Positions 45,600 through 56,385 of a DNA stretch of 64,000 bases are shown piece after piece (within the stretch, counting starts at the first letter, position 1; every line of letters begins with the position of its first letter). The position numbers and the translations under genes are program-made. A model generated the notes under the pieces. The model was not told the origin of the DNA. It did not search any database and saw only the letters and a program-made list of their open reading frames with translations. This DNA is from Antilocapra americana. Taxonomy: Eukaryota > Chordata > Mammalia > Artiodactyla > Antilocapridae. The stretch lies in NCBI GenBank assembly GCA_007570785.1, contig ML662466.1, positions 226,162-290,161 of the forward strand. Direction: 5' to 3'.

Positions 45600-45725
45600 G
45601 GTGTTACTAGCTCAGTGCTTCGCTACTCTCTCTGACTCCAGGGCGTGCAGTCCCACAGGCTCCTCTGTCAATGGCTTGCTGCAGGAGATAATACTGGACT
45701 GGTGTGCCATTTTAAAATCCGTACA
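45600..45725 (-). mobile_element. Bov-A2/Bov-tA SINE fragment, antisense
   Basis: 'tgttactagctcagtgcttc', 'gactccagggcgtgcagtcc', 'aggctcctctgtcaatggct' and 'aatactggactggtgtgcca' match the reversed SINE. The next 160 bp ('gtagctcagtagtgaagtaa' and on) may be a further tRNA-like SINE head. Confidence 0.72.
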
Positions 45726-45909
45726 AAGTAAAGCACAGTGATTACATCATTTTGGGGGTGGGCTTCATTCGTAGCTCAGTAGTGAAGTAAAGCAAGAAGT
45801 AGAGAACTTTTGGGAACCCGTGAGTTCAATCCAGTGTATTTGGGTGGAAACAGAAAAATTAAAGTATTAAACTTTCCTGGAGTGGCTTTTCATTTTTCCC
45901 TTCTAACAA

Positions 45910-47735
45910 CACATGCTTTCAGTTCAGTTCATTCCCTCCATCATGTCAGACTCCTTGACACCCTGTGGACTGCAGCATGCAGGTCTTCCTTATCCATCAG
46001 CAACTCTCTCAGGTCTGGCCAACTCATGTCCATCCAGTCAGTGATGCCATCCAACCATCTCATCCTCTGTCCTCCACTTTGCCTTCTGCCTTCAATCTTT
46101 CCCAACATCGGGGTCTTTTCCAGTGAGGGAGTTCTTAAATCAGGTGGCCAAAGTATCAGAGATGAAGCTTCAACCTCCGTCCTTCAAATGAAAATTCAGG
46201 ACTGATTTCCTTCAGAACTGACTTGGTTGAACTCCTTGCAGTCTGAGGAACTCTCAAGAGTCATCTTCAACACCGCAGTTTAAAAACATCAATTCTCTGA
46301 CTCTCAGCTTTCTCTATAGTCTAGTGCTCACATCCATTCGTGATTACCGGAGAAACCATAGTTTGGAGTAGACCTTCGTCCCCAAGTATATCTCTCTTTA
46401 ATATGCTGTCCAGGTTGGTCATAGCTCTTCTTCCAAAGAACAAGTGTATTTTAATTTCATGGTTGAAGTCACCATCTGCAGTGATCTTGGAGCCCTAAGA
46501 AGATAAAGTCTCTCACTGTTTAAATTGTCTCTCCATCTATTTGTCAAGTAGAGATGGGACTGGATGTCATGATCTTAAGTTTTCGAGTGGTGAGTTTTAA
46601 GCCAGCTCTTTGCACTCTCTTCCTTCACTCTCATCAAAAGCCTCTTCAGTTCCTCTTTGCTTTCTGCCATAAGGATGATGTTATCCGCATACTTAGGTTG
46701 TTGATATCTCTCCCGGCAATCTTGATTCTAGTTTGTGTTTTATCCAGACTGGCTTTTGCATGATGTACTCTGCAGGAAAGTTAAATAAGCAGGGTGGCAA
46801 TATACCTCTGTGATGTACTCCTTTCCAAATTTGGAACCAGTCCCCTGTTTCATGTCCAGTCCTAATTGTTGCCCCCTGATGTGCATGTAGACTTCTCAGG
46901 AGGCAGGTAAGGTGGACTAGTATTTACATCCCTTTAAGAATTTTCCACAGTTCATCATGATCTGCACAGTCAGAAGCTTTGTGACAGGCAATAAAGCAGA
47001 AGCAGATGTTTCTCTGAAACTCTCTTCCTTTTTCTGTGATCCAATGGATGGTGGTGATTTGATCCAATGGATGGTGGTGATTTGATCTCTGGTTCCTCTG
47101 TCTTTCTTTAAATCCATTTTGAATATCTGGAGCTCTTGGTCTCCATACTGTTGAAGCCTGGCTTGGAGATATTTGAGCAGTACTTTCTATGCAACTTTGA
47201 TGAGATGAGTGCAACTTTGCAGTAGTTTCCATATTCTTTGGCATTGCCTTTCTGTGAGATTGGAATGAAAACCAACCTTTCACAGTCCTGTGTCCACTGC
47301 TGAGTTTTCCAAATTTTCTGACATAGTGATTATAGTACTTTTACAGCATCATATTCAGGATTTGAAATCGCTCAGCTGGGGAATTCCATTGCCTCCACTA
47401 GCTTTGTTCATAGTGGTGGTGTTTAAGGCCCACTTGACTTCACGCTCCAGGATGTCTGGCACTAAATGAGTGATCACACTTTTGTGGTTATTTGGGTCAT
47501 TAAGATCTTCTTTTTTATATCATTCTGCATATCTCTGCCATCTCTTCTTAAGCATCCACAGTGCTTCCCATAAATGTGGGCTCCCAGGACAATGAGCATC
47601 ACAACTTCCCTTGAATTTGATCTGGAGTGCGAGAGAAACCGTCTCCTGACGTTGCCTTCTTGAACTTCTGCTGTGTCTTGGATTCTTTATCAATGACCAT
47701 GCCTAGGAAATTTCTTGAGGGCAGTGCTATTCTCT
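45910..47735 (-). mobile_element. BovB LINE 3' part, antisense
   Basis: Reversed BovB runs from its 3' end ('ttcagttcattccctcc' at 45,920) through 'ccatctcatcctctgtcct', 'gttggtcatagctcttcttcc', 'ccatctgcagtgatcttgga', the RT region (the - strand reads GREFQRNICFCFIACHKASD, where the family has DYAKAFD) and up to the segment coding 'gtgaagtcaagtgggcc'. Frames are broken throughout. Confidence 0.9.
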
Positions 47736-48850
47736 CAAGAGGGTGGAGTAGAAGGACCTCTGCTCATCTTCTCCTTTGAGAACTCTAAAATAAGAGCTCT
47801 GCTGACTAATCATCAAGAGGAGAATGTTGGATTGCACCAAAAAAGATACCACACATTCAAGGGCAAAGGCCATGCCCCAACAAGTTGGTAGGAGGGAAGG
47901 AATTGCACTTAGGATCAAATCCCATAGCCACCAGAGATGCTCAGAGGGCTCAAGCAAACTGTGTGTGCCCCAGAAACCAGAGACCCTTCAGAGAATGAGC
48001 CAGTCCTGACTTTGAGTGTTTGAGGGCCTCCTTTTAGGCTTGGATCAGCAGTGATCTGCTGCGGGGGTAGGGGCTTTGGGTGCAGCAGACCTGGGTCACA
48101 GAACGTGTAGCATAAGCCCTCATGGAAGAGGTCTCCATTAGCCTCCATTGAGTCACTGAGCAGATGACCCACAAACTCCAGAACAAGTATACCAAAGAAA
48201 TTATCGCATTGTTAAGAAAGGTCTAGGGCCCATAACAGAATCCATACCTGGAGATCTGACAAAGGAACTGAGAATCCCTTTGACTATGGAGGCCAAAGGG
48301 ATTTGATTACAGATCTTCCACAGGACTGGGGAAATAGATGCTTGGAGGGCAAAAAAAACAAAACATTGTGTGCACCAGGAGCCAGGGGAAAGGAACAGTG
48401 TCCCCACAAAAGACTGAGCCAGATTTTCCTGTGAGTGTCTTGGAGTCTCTGGTGGAGGCATGGGTTAACAGTATCCTCCTGAATGGTCAGGGGTATTGAA
48501 TACAAACATGCCTGCACAAATCCTATTGAAGGAGGATATTATCTTCATTACCACTGCCATACTTTGGCCTCAGGTAAAACAGAAAATTGGATTAAAGATT
48601 TACTGAGCATGGCCCACCCATCAGGACAAGACCCAGTTTCCCCAAAGATCAGTCTCTCCCATCATGACGCTTCTCCATCAGAGGGCAGACAAAATTGAAA
48701 TCACAGTCACTGCAGACTAACCAAACTGATTTCATGGACCACGGTCTTGTCTAACTCAGTGAAACTATGAGCCATACTGTCCGTGTAGGGCCACCTAAGA
48801 CGGTTGGGTCTTGATGGAGGGTTCTGAATGTGGCCAGTGGAGAAGGTAAT
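47736..48850 (+). mobile_element. BovB 5' region in opposite orientation
   Basis: Sense-strand BovB 5' sequence starts at 'agagggtggagtagaaggac' and includes 'gcccaacaagttggtagga'-type sequence, 'gattaaagatttactgagca', 'tcagagggcagacaaaattg', 'gaccacggtcttgtctaact' and 'agtgaaactatgagccat', ending at 'ggccagtggagaagg'. It abuts the 5' side of the antisense BovB above, so the two together form an inverted element. Confidence 0.78.
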
Positions 48851-49054
48851 TATGATACTCTGTAATGCCAATTATATGATACTCTGTAAAATGTAAAATT
48901 AGGGAGTCATTAGAAATATCAGAAGTTTTAATTTTTGATTCAGAATAGTTTTATTCATTTGAATACAGTTTGTCAGCACTCAACTTTTCCTCTCCTAATT
49001 TGACACACAAATCCACTCAACTGGAGCCTCCATCACCCCAGAGGTCTTATCAGA
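48851..49054. other. AT-rich spacer
   Basis: No gene or named repeat recognised; a short near-repeat of 'gatactctgtaa' lies at 48,856-48,890. Confidence 0.5.
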
Positions 49055-49258
49055 TGATTGAGTGAAAATTTCTCATTCCTGTCCAACTATTTGAGAACCC
49101 AGGGACGATACAGTCCTTGAAATTCCCCAGGCCAGAATAGTGGAGTGGATGCCTGTCCTGTCTCCTTCTCCAGGGAATCTTTCCAGCCCAAGAATTGAAC
49201 CGGCGTCTCCTGCATTGCAGACAGATTCTTTACCACCAGAGTTATCAGGGAAACCCAT
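49055..49258 (-). mobile_element. Bov-A2/Bov-tA SINE, antisense
   Basis: 'ccccaggccagaatagtgga', 'gtctccttctccagggaatc', 'attgaaccggcgtctcctgc' and 'agattctttaccaccagag' follow the reversed SINE order. Confidence 0.85.
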
Positions 49259-50223
49259 ACACTGGAATTCTATGGTGTACAGCTGTGGGCACCTCATAAT
49301 GTGAAATGTTGACGTCAGCACCAATTTCCATTTCTGCACCCTGGGTGCAAATTTCACAAGGTCTATCTCAGGATGAGTTAATGCATCAAATGGAAAGTTT
49401 TTGTTGAGGGAAGTGTTTTTACTTTACTTACCCAGAGTTAAATGAACAGTCCCGAAGGAGAGCAGGAGTCTGCGCCTTATTTTTGTCACTATTACCTGGA
49501 AGCTTCATTATCACCTACAGCACAACAAAGAGAAAAGACCACTGTGACTTGCTGTCAAGCCAGCCTTGGACAGGCTCTAGAAGGTTCTGCCAAATGTGAA
49601 AGTGTTTTCCACAGGGCACCTTCTTTGGAATATCTTCAGCTTCATGTTTCAGACAAGAAAGCAGAAAAGCGTAAAAAGAGGCAACACATATAGATAAGAA
49701 AAATAACCACTTTAGGGACCAACTGGTGAGCAGAGAGAAAGTGTCTCCTGGTGTGCCGGTTGGCCCTGGCATCTGGAGACTGAGGACAAGGAGGGGTTGA
49801 ACATTTGGTGATGTCACAAAGGAGCCTGCAGCAACCTGAACCTGTCTGTTGTGACGACTTCAAGGTAGAGGATAAGGAGGCTTGAGGGGCTCAGTGGGAG
49901 TGGTTTTAAAGGGAAGTGGTGACATTTCCAGCAGTCGATCCAAAAAAAAAAAAATAGGAATGGAGTAACAATAACATCTTCTTACCAGTGTATTCTTTCT
50001 GAACCTGGTTCTCTCCTGGGAACCAGAAGCAGGTGGGTCCAGCTTCTAATATTATTTTTCCATTTGCTGAATACAGACACTGAGCTGAGCAGGGCAGACA
50101 TGTAGGCATATGCAGCTGTGGGTCAGAGCCAACTGGCAAAAAAGGATATTGAGTAAGAGTCCAGAAATAAGGAGCCACTTATATGCTTTGCTGGTGTATA
50201 GTGTTCCAAAAATTGATTGTGCT
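49259..50223. other. Unassigned segment
   Basis: No recognised repeat. An 83-codon open frame at 49,442-49,693 (MNSPEGEQESAPYFCHYYLE) has no recognised domain, no splice context and a shadow frame on the other strand. I do not call it a gene. Confidence 0.4.
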
Positions 50224-50395
50224 CAGTCGTAAGTACTGTCTGACTCTTTGCAACCCCATGTTCTGTAGCTTCCAGGCTTCTTGTCTACAGGATACCCTAG
50301 ACAAGAATACTGGAGATGGATATCATTTACTTCTAGAGGCATAGAGGACTTTTTAGGAATGTGAAGCCCTGCTGTGTGAGCTACCACATATTTGT
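50224..50395 (-). mobile_element. Bov-A2-type SINE, antisense, diverged
   Basis: 'ctgactctttgcaaccccat', 'gtctacaggataccctagac' and 'aagaatactggagatggata' match the reversed SINE with several substitutions. Confidence 0.75.
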
Positions 50396-51734
50396 CAAAA
50401 ACCACAGAAACTTACAACATAAAAAGTGAATCAATACATGTGTATATAAAAAATACATTTTGACATTGAAAATGGAATGCAGAGTTCTATTGAACAATCT
50501 AACTATATTACAAATGTATGAAACTACCTCAGTCAGATCCCCTGAAATATGTATATTTGGAAATAAATGGATTTGCAGGACTGAAAGCAAAAGATAAATG
50601 CATTGTGATTTGATTGACAATGATGATGTTCATTCTTGTAAGGTACAGGTAAATAATTCTGATGCTGGTGTACATGTAGACTTGAATTGAGCAGTTAAAT
50701 AGATGGCATAAATAGATGAGTATACACACATACATTTGTTTGTTCTGTTAACTGAAAGGGGTCTAAATGAAATGCTACCCCAGAAATCTGAAAGAAACAA
50801 TGATGAAGAAGGAATCACAGATCTTGGTTCCCAAATATGTTTTCTGAATAAAGGAAACAGGCTTCTTGGAGAAATGAATGATTGGAGGACTCAGGGAAAA
50901 TCATAGAAGAGGAGTCTGGAGGATCTTATTATGTCAAAAAGAAAGTGTTAAAAAACAAGAGTGCCACATTAATGGGTTTATGTTAAAGAACACAGGAATG
51001 AAGTACCAGTGGAAGCTATAACCAGATGAGCAACATAATAAATTAGCATATAAATTAATAAATAAGTAGGTGAATTTGGGGGACTATATCTCAAAGTATA
51101 CAATGAAAATCTATGAGTCCATACAGACATTAAAAAACTGATTATTCCTGAAGAGTGAGTTTCCTCACTCTTTTTCAGAAGGATTTCTGAAAAAAATGAA
51201 ACAATATGGAGAGGGAAAATAAGAAAATGTGACAGGGGAATAACCTGACAAACACTTATTCAGCCAGGTCTTCAATTTCAACATAAACAGAGATAAGACA
51301 TGTTGATAGTTTCACGTGATGTAAAGGACACTCCACCTCTGCTCCCTTCCTCCCCCAAAATCCATTGTACCAGGCTAATAGGAAACACAGGAGAGAAATC
51401 CATTCTTAGGATCATTTTACAAAATACCTGAATGGAACTCCTCAAAACTATCAAGATTATAAAAATAGGGAAGTCTGAGAAATTGTCACATCCAAGAAAA
51501 ACCTAAAATGGCATGGCTACTGAAGGCAATGTGGGATCTGGGATGAGTTTCTGGATCATAAAAAGGATATTAGGTGAAAACTAAGAAAAAGTTAGCAGGA
51601 ACAATATCTTAGAAATTACATAGAAACTCTACTTGATAACAATATGTGTGATATGTGGGAAATTTCTGTGGGAAAATATGTTTGGGAAGCATCTTTGTTT
51701 TAATGTAAATCTAAAATTGTTCAAAGATTCTTTG
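50396..51734. other. Unassigned AT-rich segment
   Basis: No gene and no repeat I can name. Open frames are short and lack splice context. Confidence 0.45.
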
Positions 51735-53890
51735 AAACAGCAGGATCCTCTATGACCCACCTCCCAGAGTAATGGAAATAAAGCAAAAGTAAATAAATGG
51801 GATCTAATTAAACTTATAACCTTTCGCACAATGAAACTATTAGCAAGAGGTAAGACAGCCTTCAGAATGGGAGAAAATAATATCAAACAAAGAAACTTAC
51901 AAAGAATTGATCTCAAAAATATACAAGCAACTCCTGCAGCTCAATTCCAGAAAAAAAAATGATGCAACCAAAAAATGGGCCAAAGAATTAAACAGACATT
52001 TCTGCAATGAAGACATACAGATGGCTAGCAAACACATGAAAAGATGCTCAACATCAGTCATTATCAGAGAAATACAAATCAAAAACCCAATGAGGTACCA
52101 TGTTAAGCCGGTCAGAATGGCTACCATCAAAAAGCCTACAAACAATAAATGTTGAAAAGGGTGTGGACAAAAGGGAACCCTCTTATATTGTTGGTGGGGA
52201 TGAAAACTAAATACAGACAATTTGGAGAACCGCGTGAAGATTGCTGGAAATAGAACTGCCATATGACCTAGCAAACCCACTGCTCTGTATATACACCAAG
52301 GAAATCAGAATTGAAAGAGACACAGGTACCCCAGTGTTCACTGCAGCACAGTTTATAATAACCAGGATATGGGAGCAACCTAGATGTCCACTGGAGATGA
52401 ATGAATAAGAAAGGTGTGGTACATATTCAAAATGGAATATTATCACAATCAGTTCAGTCGCTCAGTTATGTCCGACTCTCTGCAACCCAGCAATCGCAGC
52501 ACACCAGGCCTCCCTGTCCATCACCAACTCTCAGAGTCCACCCAAACCCATGCCCAACGAGTCGGTGATGCCATCTAGCCATCTCATCTTCTGTCTTCCC
52601 TTGCTCCTCCTGCCCTCAATCCTTCCCAGCATCAGGGTCTTTTCCAATGAGTCAGCTCTTCACATGAGGTGACCAAAGTATTGGAGTATCAGCTTCAACA
52701 TCAGTCCTTCCAATGAACACACAGAACTGATCTCCTTTAAAATTGACTTGTTGGATCTCCTTGCAGTCCAAGGGGATCTTAAGAGTCTTCTCCAACATCA
52801 CAGTTCAAAACCATCAATTCTTCAGCACTCAGCCTTTTTTGCTGTCCAAATCTCACATCCATACATGACAACTGGAAAAACCATAGCTTTGACTAGTTCC
52901 AATGTCTCAGCTTTTCAATATGTTATCCAGGTTGGCCATTACTTTCCTTCCAAGGAGTAGGCGTCTTTTGTTTTCATGGCTGCAAGCACCATCTGCAGTG
53001 ATTTTGAAGCCCCCCAAAATGAAGTGATGGGACCAGATGCCATGATCATAGTTTTCTGAATGTTGAGCCTTAAGTCAACTTTCACAAAAGGCTATTTAGT
53101 TCCTCTTCACGTTCTTCCATAAGCCTGGTGTCATCTGCATATCTGAGGCTATCGATATTTCTGCGGGAAATCTTGATTCCAGTTTGTGCTTCTGTCAGTC
53201 CAGGGTTTCTCATGATGTACTCTGCATATAAGTTAAATAAGCAGGATTACAATATACAGCCTTGACGTACTCCATTTCCTATTTGGAAGCAGTCTATTGT
53301 TCCATGTCCAGTTCTAACTATTGCTTCCTGACCTGCATACAGCTTTCTTAAGAAACAGGTCAGATGGTATGTTATTCCCATCTCTTTCAGAATTTCCACA
53401 GTTTGTTGGAATATTACCCAGCTATTAAAAATAATGTGTTTGAATCAGTTCTAATGAGGTGGATGAAACAAGAGCCTATAATACAGAGTGAAGTAAGTCA
53501 AAGAAAAACACCAATACAGTATATTAATGCGTATATGTGAAATTTAAAAAGATGGTAACAATGACTCTATATACAAGATAGCAAATAGACACAAATGTAA
53601 AGATCAGACTTTTGGACTCTGTGGGAGAAGGTGAGGGTGGGATGATTTGAGAGAATGACATTGAAACATGTATATTATCATATGTGAGCTAGATTTCTAG
53701 TGCAGGTTTGATGCATGATATAGGGTGCTCAGAGCTGGTGCACTGGGATGACCCTGAGGATAGTATGGGGAAGGAAGTGGGAGAGAGGTCCAGGATGAGG
53801 AACACATGTACATCCATGGCTGGTTCATGTCAATGTATAGCAAAAACCACTATAATATTATAATTAGCCTCCAATTAAAATTAATAAGTC
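51735..53890 (+). mobile_element. L1 ORF2 C-terminal / 3'-UTR fragment with nested BovB
   Basis: Starts at 'acagcaggatcctctatgac', proceeds through the ORF2 C-terminus (51,907-52,155 reads [18 protein letters not shown]) to 52,442, is interrupted by BovB, and resumes at 53,408 with 'ggaatattacccagctatta' through to an A-rich end at about 53,890. It is 5'-truncated and inactive. Confidence 0.9.
52443..53407 (-). mobile_element. 5'-truncated BovB inserted in L1, 9-bp target-site duplication
   Basis: Reversed BovB from its 3' end ('cagttcagtcgctcagttat' at 52,449) to a 5' truncation in the RT region ('atttccacagtttgt'). It is flanked by GGAATATTA at 52,434-52,442 and 53,408-53,416, and the L1 is continuous across it. 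Confidence 0.9.
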
Positions 53891-54740
53891 AATTTATAAA
53901 AAACAAATCCCATTTTATCACTAACAAATGAAATAAATACAAAATAAAATGTTGATAAAAAAAGAAGAAAAAAAACACCATCTGGGAGACCCCTGCCTAC
54001 TATTTTTCCAGACTGTAATATCATTCCCTGTGACCCATTGGAAAACATGTTAAGTAAAGCACCCTGAAAGAGAGATATATAAATGCAAAAGATACATTAA
54101 TTACAAAAGAGGGGAGAGCAACCATTTAAGTATATAAAAGAAAATGGGCATGTGGAGCTGTGGTGGTGGAAAATGGGGAGATGCTCACCAAAGGGTCAAA
54201 ACTTTCAGTTGAAGATGTGTAAGTTCCAAGGACCTGATATAGAACATGAAGACTATATTTAAGTGTACTCCATTGCTGAAAGTTGCTATGGGAATAGAGC
54301 ATTAATGTTCTCACCATGAAGACAGAAACGTTCTAGTTCTGTGACTTGCAAGATGTGCCAATTTCCTATTGTGTTAAACATTTTACAATATATACTCATA
54401 TAAAAATGATCACATTGTACATCTTAAACTTATACTATACCTCAGTAAATCTGAGGGAAAACACTGAACAAAACAAGAGTGAGCAAAGAAGCAGGTATAA
54501 TTTTTGTCATGCATATCTCTGCAGCTGGAGAGAAACTCATGGTGCACAATTCAAGGGTTCTATCTAACTTGCACAAGCTCAATAACTATGGTCCCTTGGC
54601 TCTAAAGTACAAATGAAATAGCTGTGTTGCATAGACTTTTTGGTCTGCAACATGTAGAGTCTTCGAGGACCAGAAATTGAAAGCATGCCTCCTGCTTTCA
54701 CAGAAAATTTCTTTCCCATTGAGCTCCATAGTTAAATGTC
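53891..54740. other. Unassigned AT-rich segment
   Basis: Simple A-rich DNA up to about 53,990, then sequence without a recognised repeat or gene. Confidence 0.45.
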
Positions 54741-55740
54741 TGAATTACTTTCATATTTTTCATTGTTAGTGTGTAGATTGGGATTGATTACTTCATGTTT
54801 ATTTTTCATTCTGAAAGATATTTAATTCATAAGTTAGTTGGTATATTTTTGACCAAGTCTTCAGGATTTTCTATGCAGATTCCCATGCCATCTACAAACA
54901 GAGGCTGTTTTATTTTTTCCTTTCCAATTTATCTCTTTTCCTTGCCTAATCGATCTGTATGTAACTCTGAATACTATACTGAATGTTAGTATTTAGGAGG
55001 GGGCCATTTTCTTGTTCTGATCTTAGAGGTACATTTTACATTTACATCACTGAGTAGGGTGGTTTTGGATGTGTAGTTCACATATATGGCCTTTTTCACG
55101 TCTAGGTTCACTCCTTCTGTAAATAATTGATTGAGGGTTATTACTATGAAAGTGTGTGGAATTTTAACAGGTTTTCTCTGTATCTGTTTAGATGATACTA
55201 TGATTTCTATCCTTCATTCTGTCAAATGTCAGTTTATAGTATTTTTTGAGATTTGTATGAGGAAACATCCTTGCATCCCAGGCTGCATCTTGCATTATCT
55301 CAATACAGATTGTTTGAATGTGCTGTGGAATTTGGTTTGCCAATATTTTTGAGGCTATCTGCATGTACATTTCTTAGGTGTATTGATGTACAATTTTTTC
55401 TCTTGTATTGGCCTCATCAGCTATTGTATCAAGGAAAAGTTGGTCTCATGATGATTTTGGTAGAAATCCCTTGTCTTCAAATTTTAGGAAGACTTATCAT
55501 TAAATTGTGATGAGTAGAATACACTGATTCTACTAAATTTGTGTAGAATTTACTAATGAATCCACCTAGTTTGGGGCTATTGTGTGTGTGTGTAGGGTGG
55601 GTTTGAAATTTTCACTGGCTCAATCTCCTTACTAGGTTTAAATCTATGCAGATGATCTGTTTTTTCATGAGTCCATTCTTGGTAGATGCTATTTGTAACA
55701 TTACATTATTTTCTTCTATGTTATTTAATTTGCTGGAATT
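54741..55740 (-). mobile_element. Old L1 ORF2, antisense
   Basis: Reversed L1 ORF2 of an older family; the - strand frame 55,188-55,370 reads MQIASKILANQIPQHIQ, matching the RT segment before the 'GFIPGMQG' region. + strand landmarks are 'gattcccatgccatctacaa' and 'cacgtctaggttcactcctt'. Confidence 0.72.
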
Positions 55741-55744
55741 GATT

Positions 55745-56090
55745 ATTAATATTCATGAACATGCATTCGTACTTGGTTGCCTCTGAATTTTGTGACCCCA
55801 TAGACTGTAGTCCACAAGTCTTCTCTGTCCATGGAATTTTCCAGGCAAGATTATTTCAGTGGGTTATTGTGCCCTGCTTCAGGGCATCTCCCCAACCCTG
55901 TGACTAAACCCAGTTCTCCAGAATTGCCGGTGGATTCTTTGCTCTCTGAGCCACCAAGAGAAGCCCAAGAATACTGGAGTGGGTAGCCTGTTCTTTCTTC
56001 AGTGGATCTTCTAGACCCAGGAATTGAATGAATCTGGATCTCCTGCATGGCAGCTGGATTCTATACCACGTAGTCTGCCAGGGAAGCCCA
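55745..56090 (-). mobile_element. Bov-A2 dimeric SINE, antisense
   Basis: Two successive reversed SINE bodies: 'gaccccatagactgtagtcc' and 'gaattttccaggcaagatta', then 'aagaatactggagtgggtag', 'gacccaggaattgaatgaat' and 'agtctgccagggaagccca'. The tandem body is typical of Bov-A2. Confidence 0.85.
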
Positions 56091-56385
56091 ATATGAATAA
56101 TAAATGTAAGCAAATACAATAATCTATAAGAAAATGATATAGTGTTACAAATATAAAATCTACCACAATAGGAATCATGGAAAACAGAACATCTGAACAG
56201 ACTAAAATTTAGTAAGGAAATAGAGAATAGATTTAAACGTTGTAAGGAGTCTGGGCCCATAATAAAAATCCCTCACTTACCACTAAAACACACACTTGAA
56301 AGCCCAGGAGTAGGTGGTTGTATTGGTTAATTCTAAACAAAAAAAGTTAATGATAGTACTTCCTAAAAACTGAAGACAAGGTTTA

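Noticed and set aside
45810..46205. 131-codon open frame on the + strand
   Set aside because: It reads the antisense strand of BovB and shows no domain of its own.
49442..49693. 83-codon open frame MNSPEGEQESAPY
   Set aside because: No domain, codon or splice support; length is compatible with chance in moderate-GC DNA.
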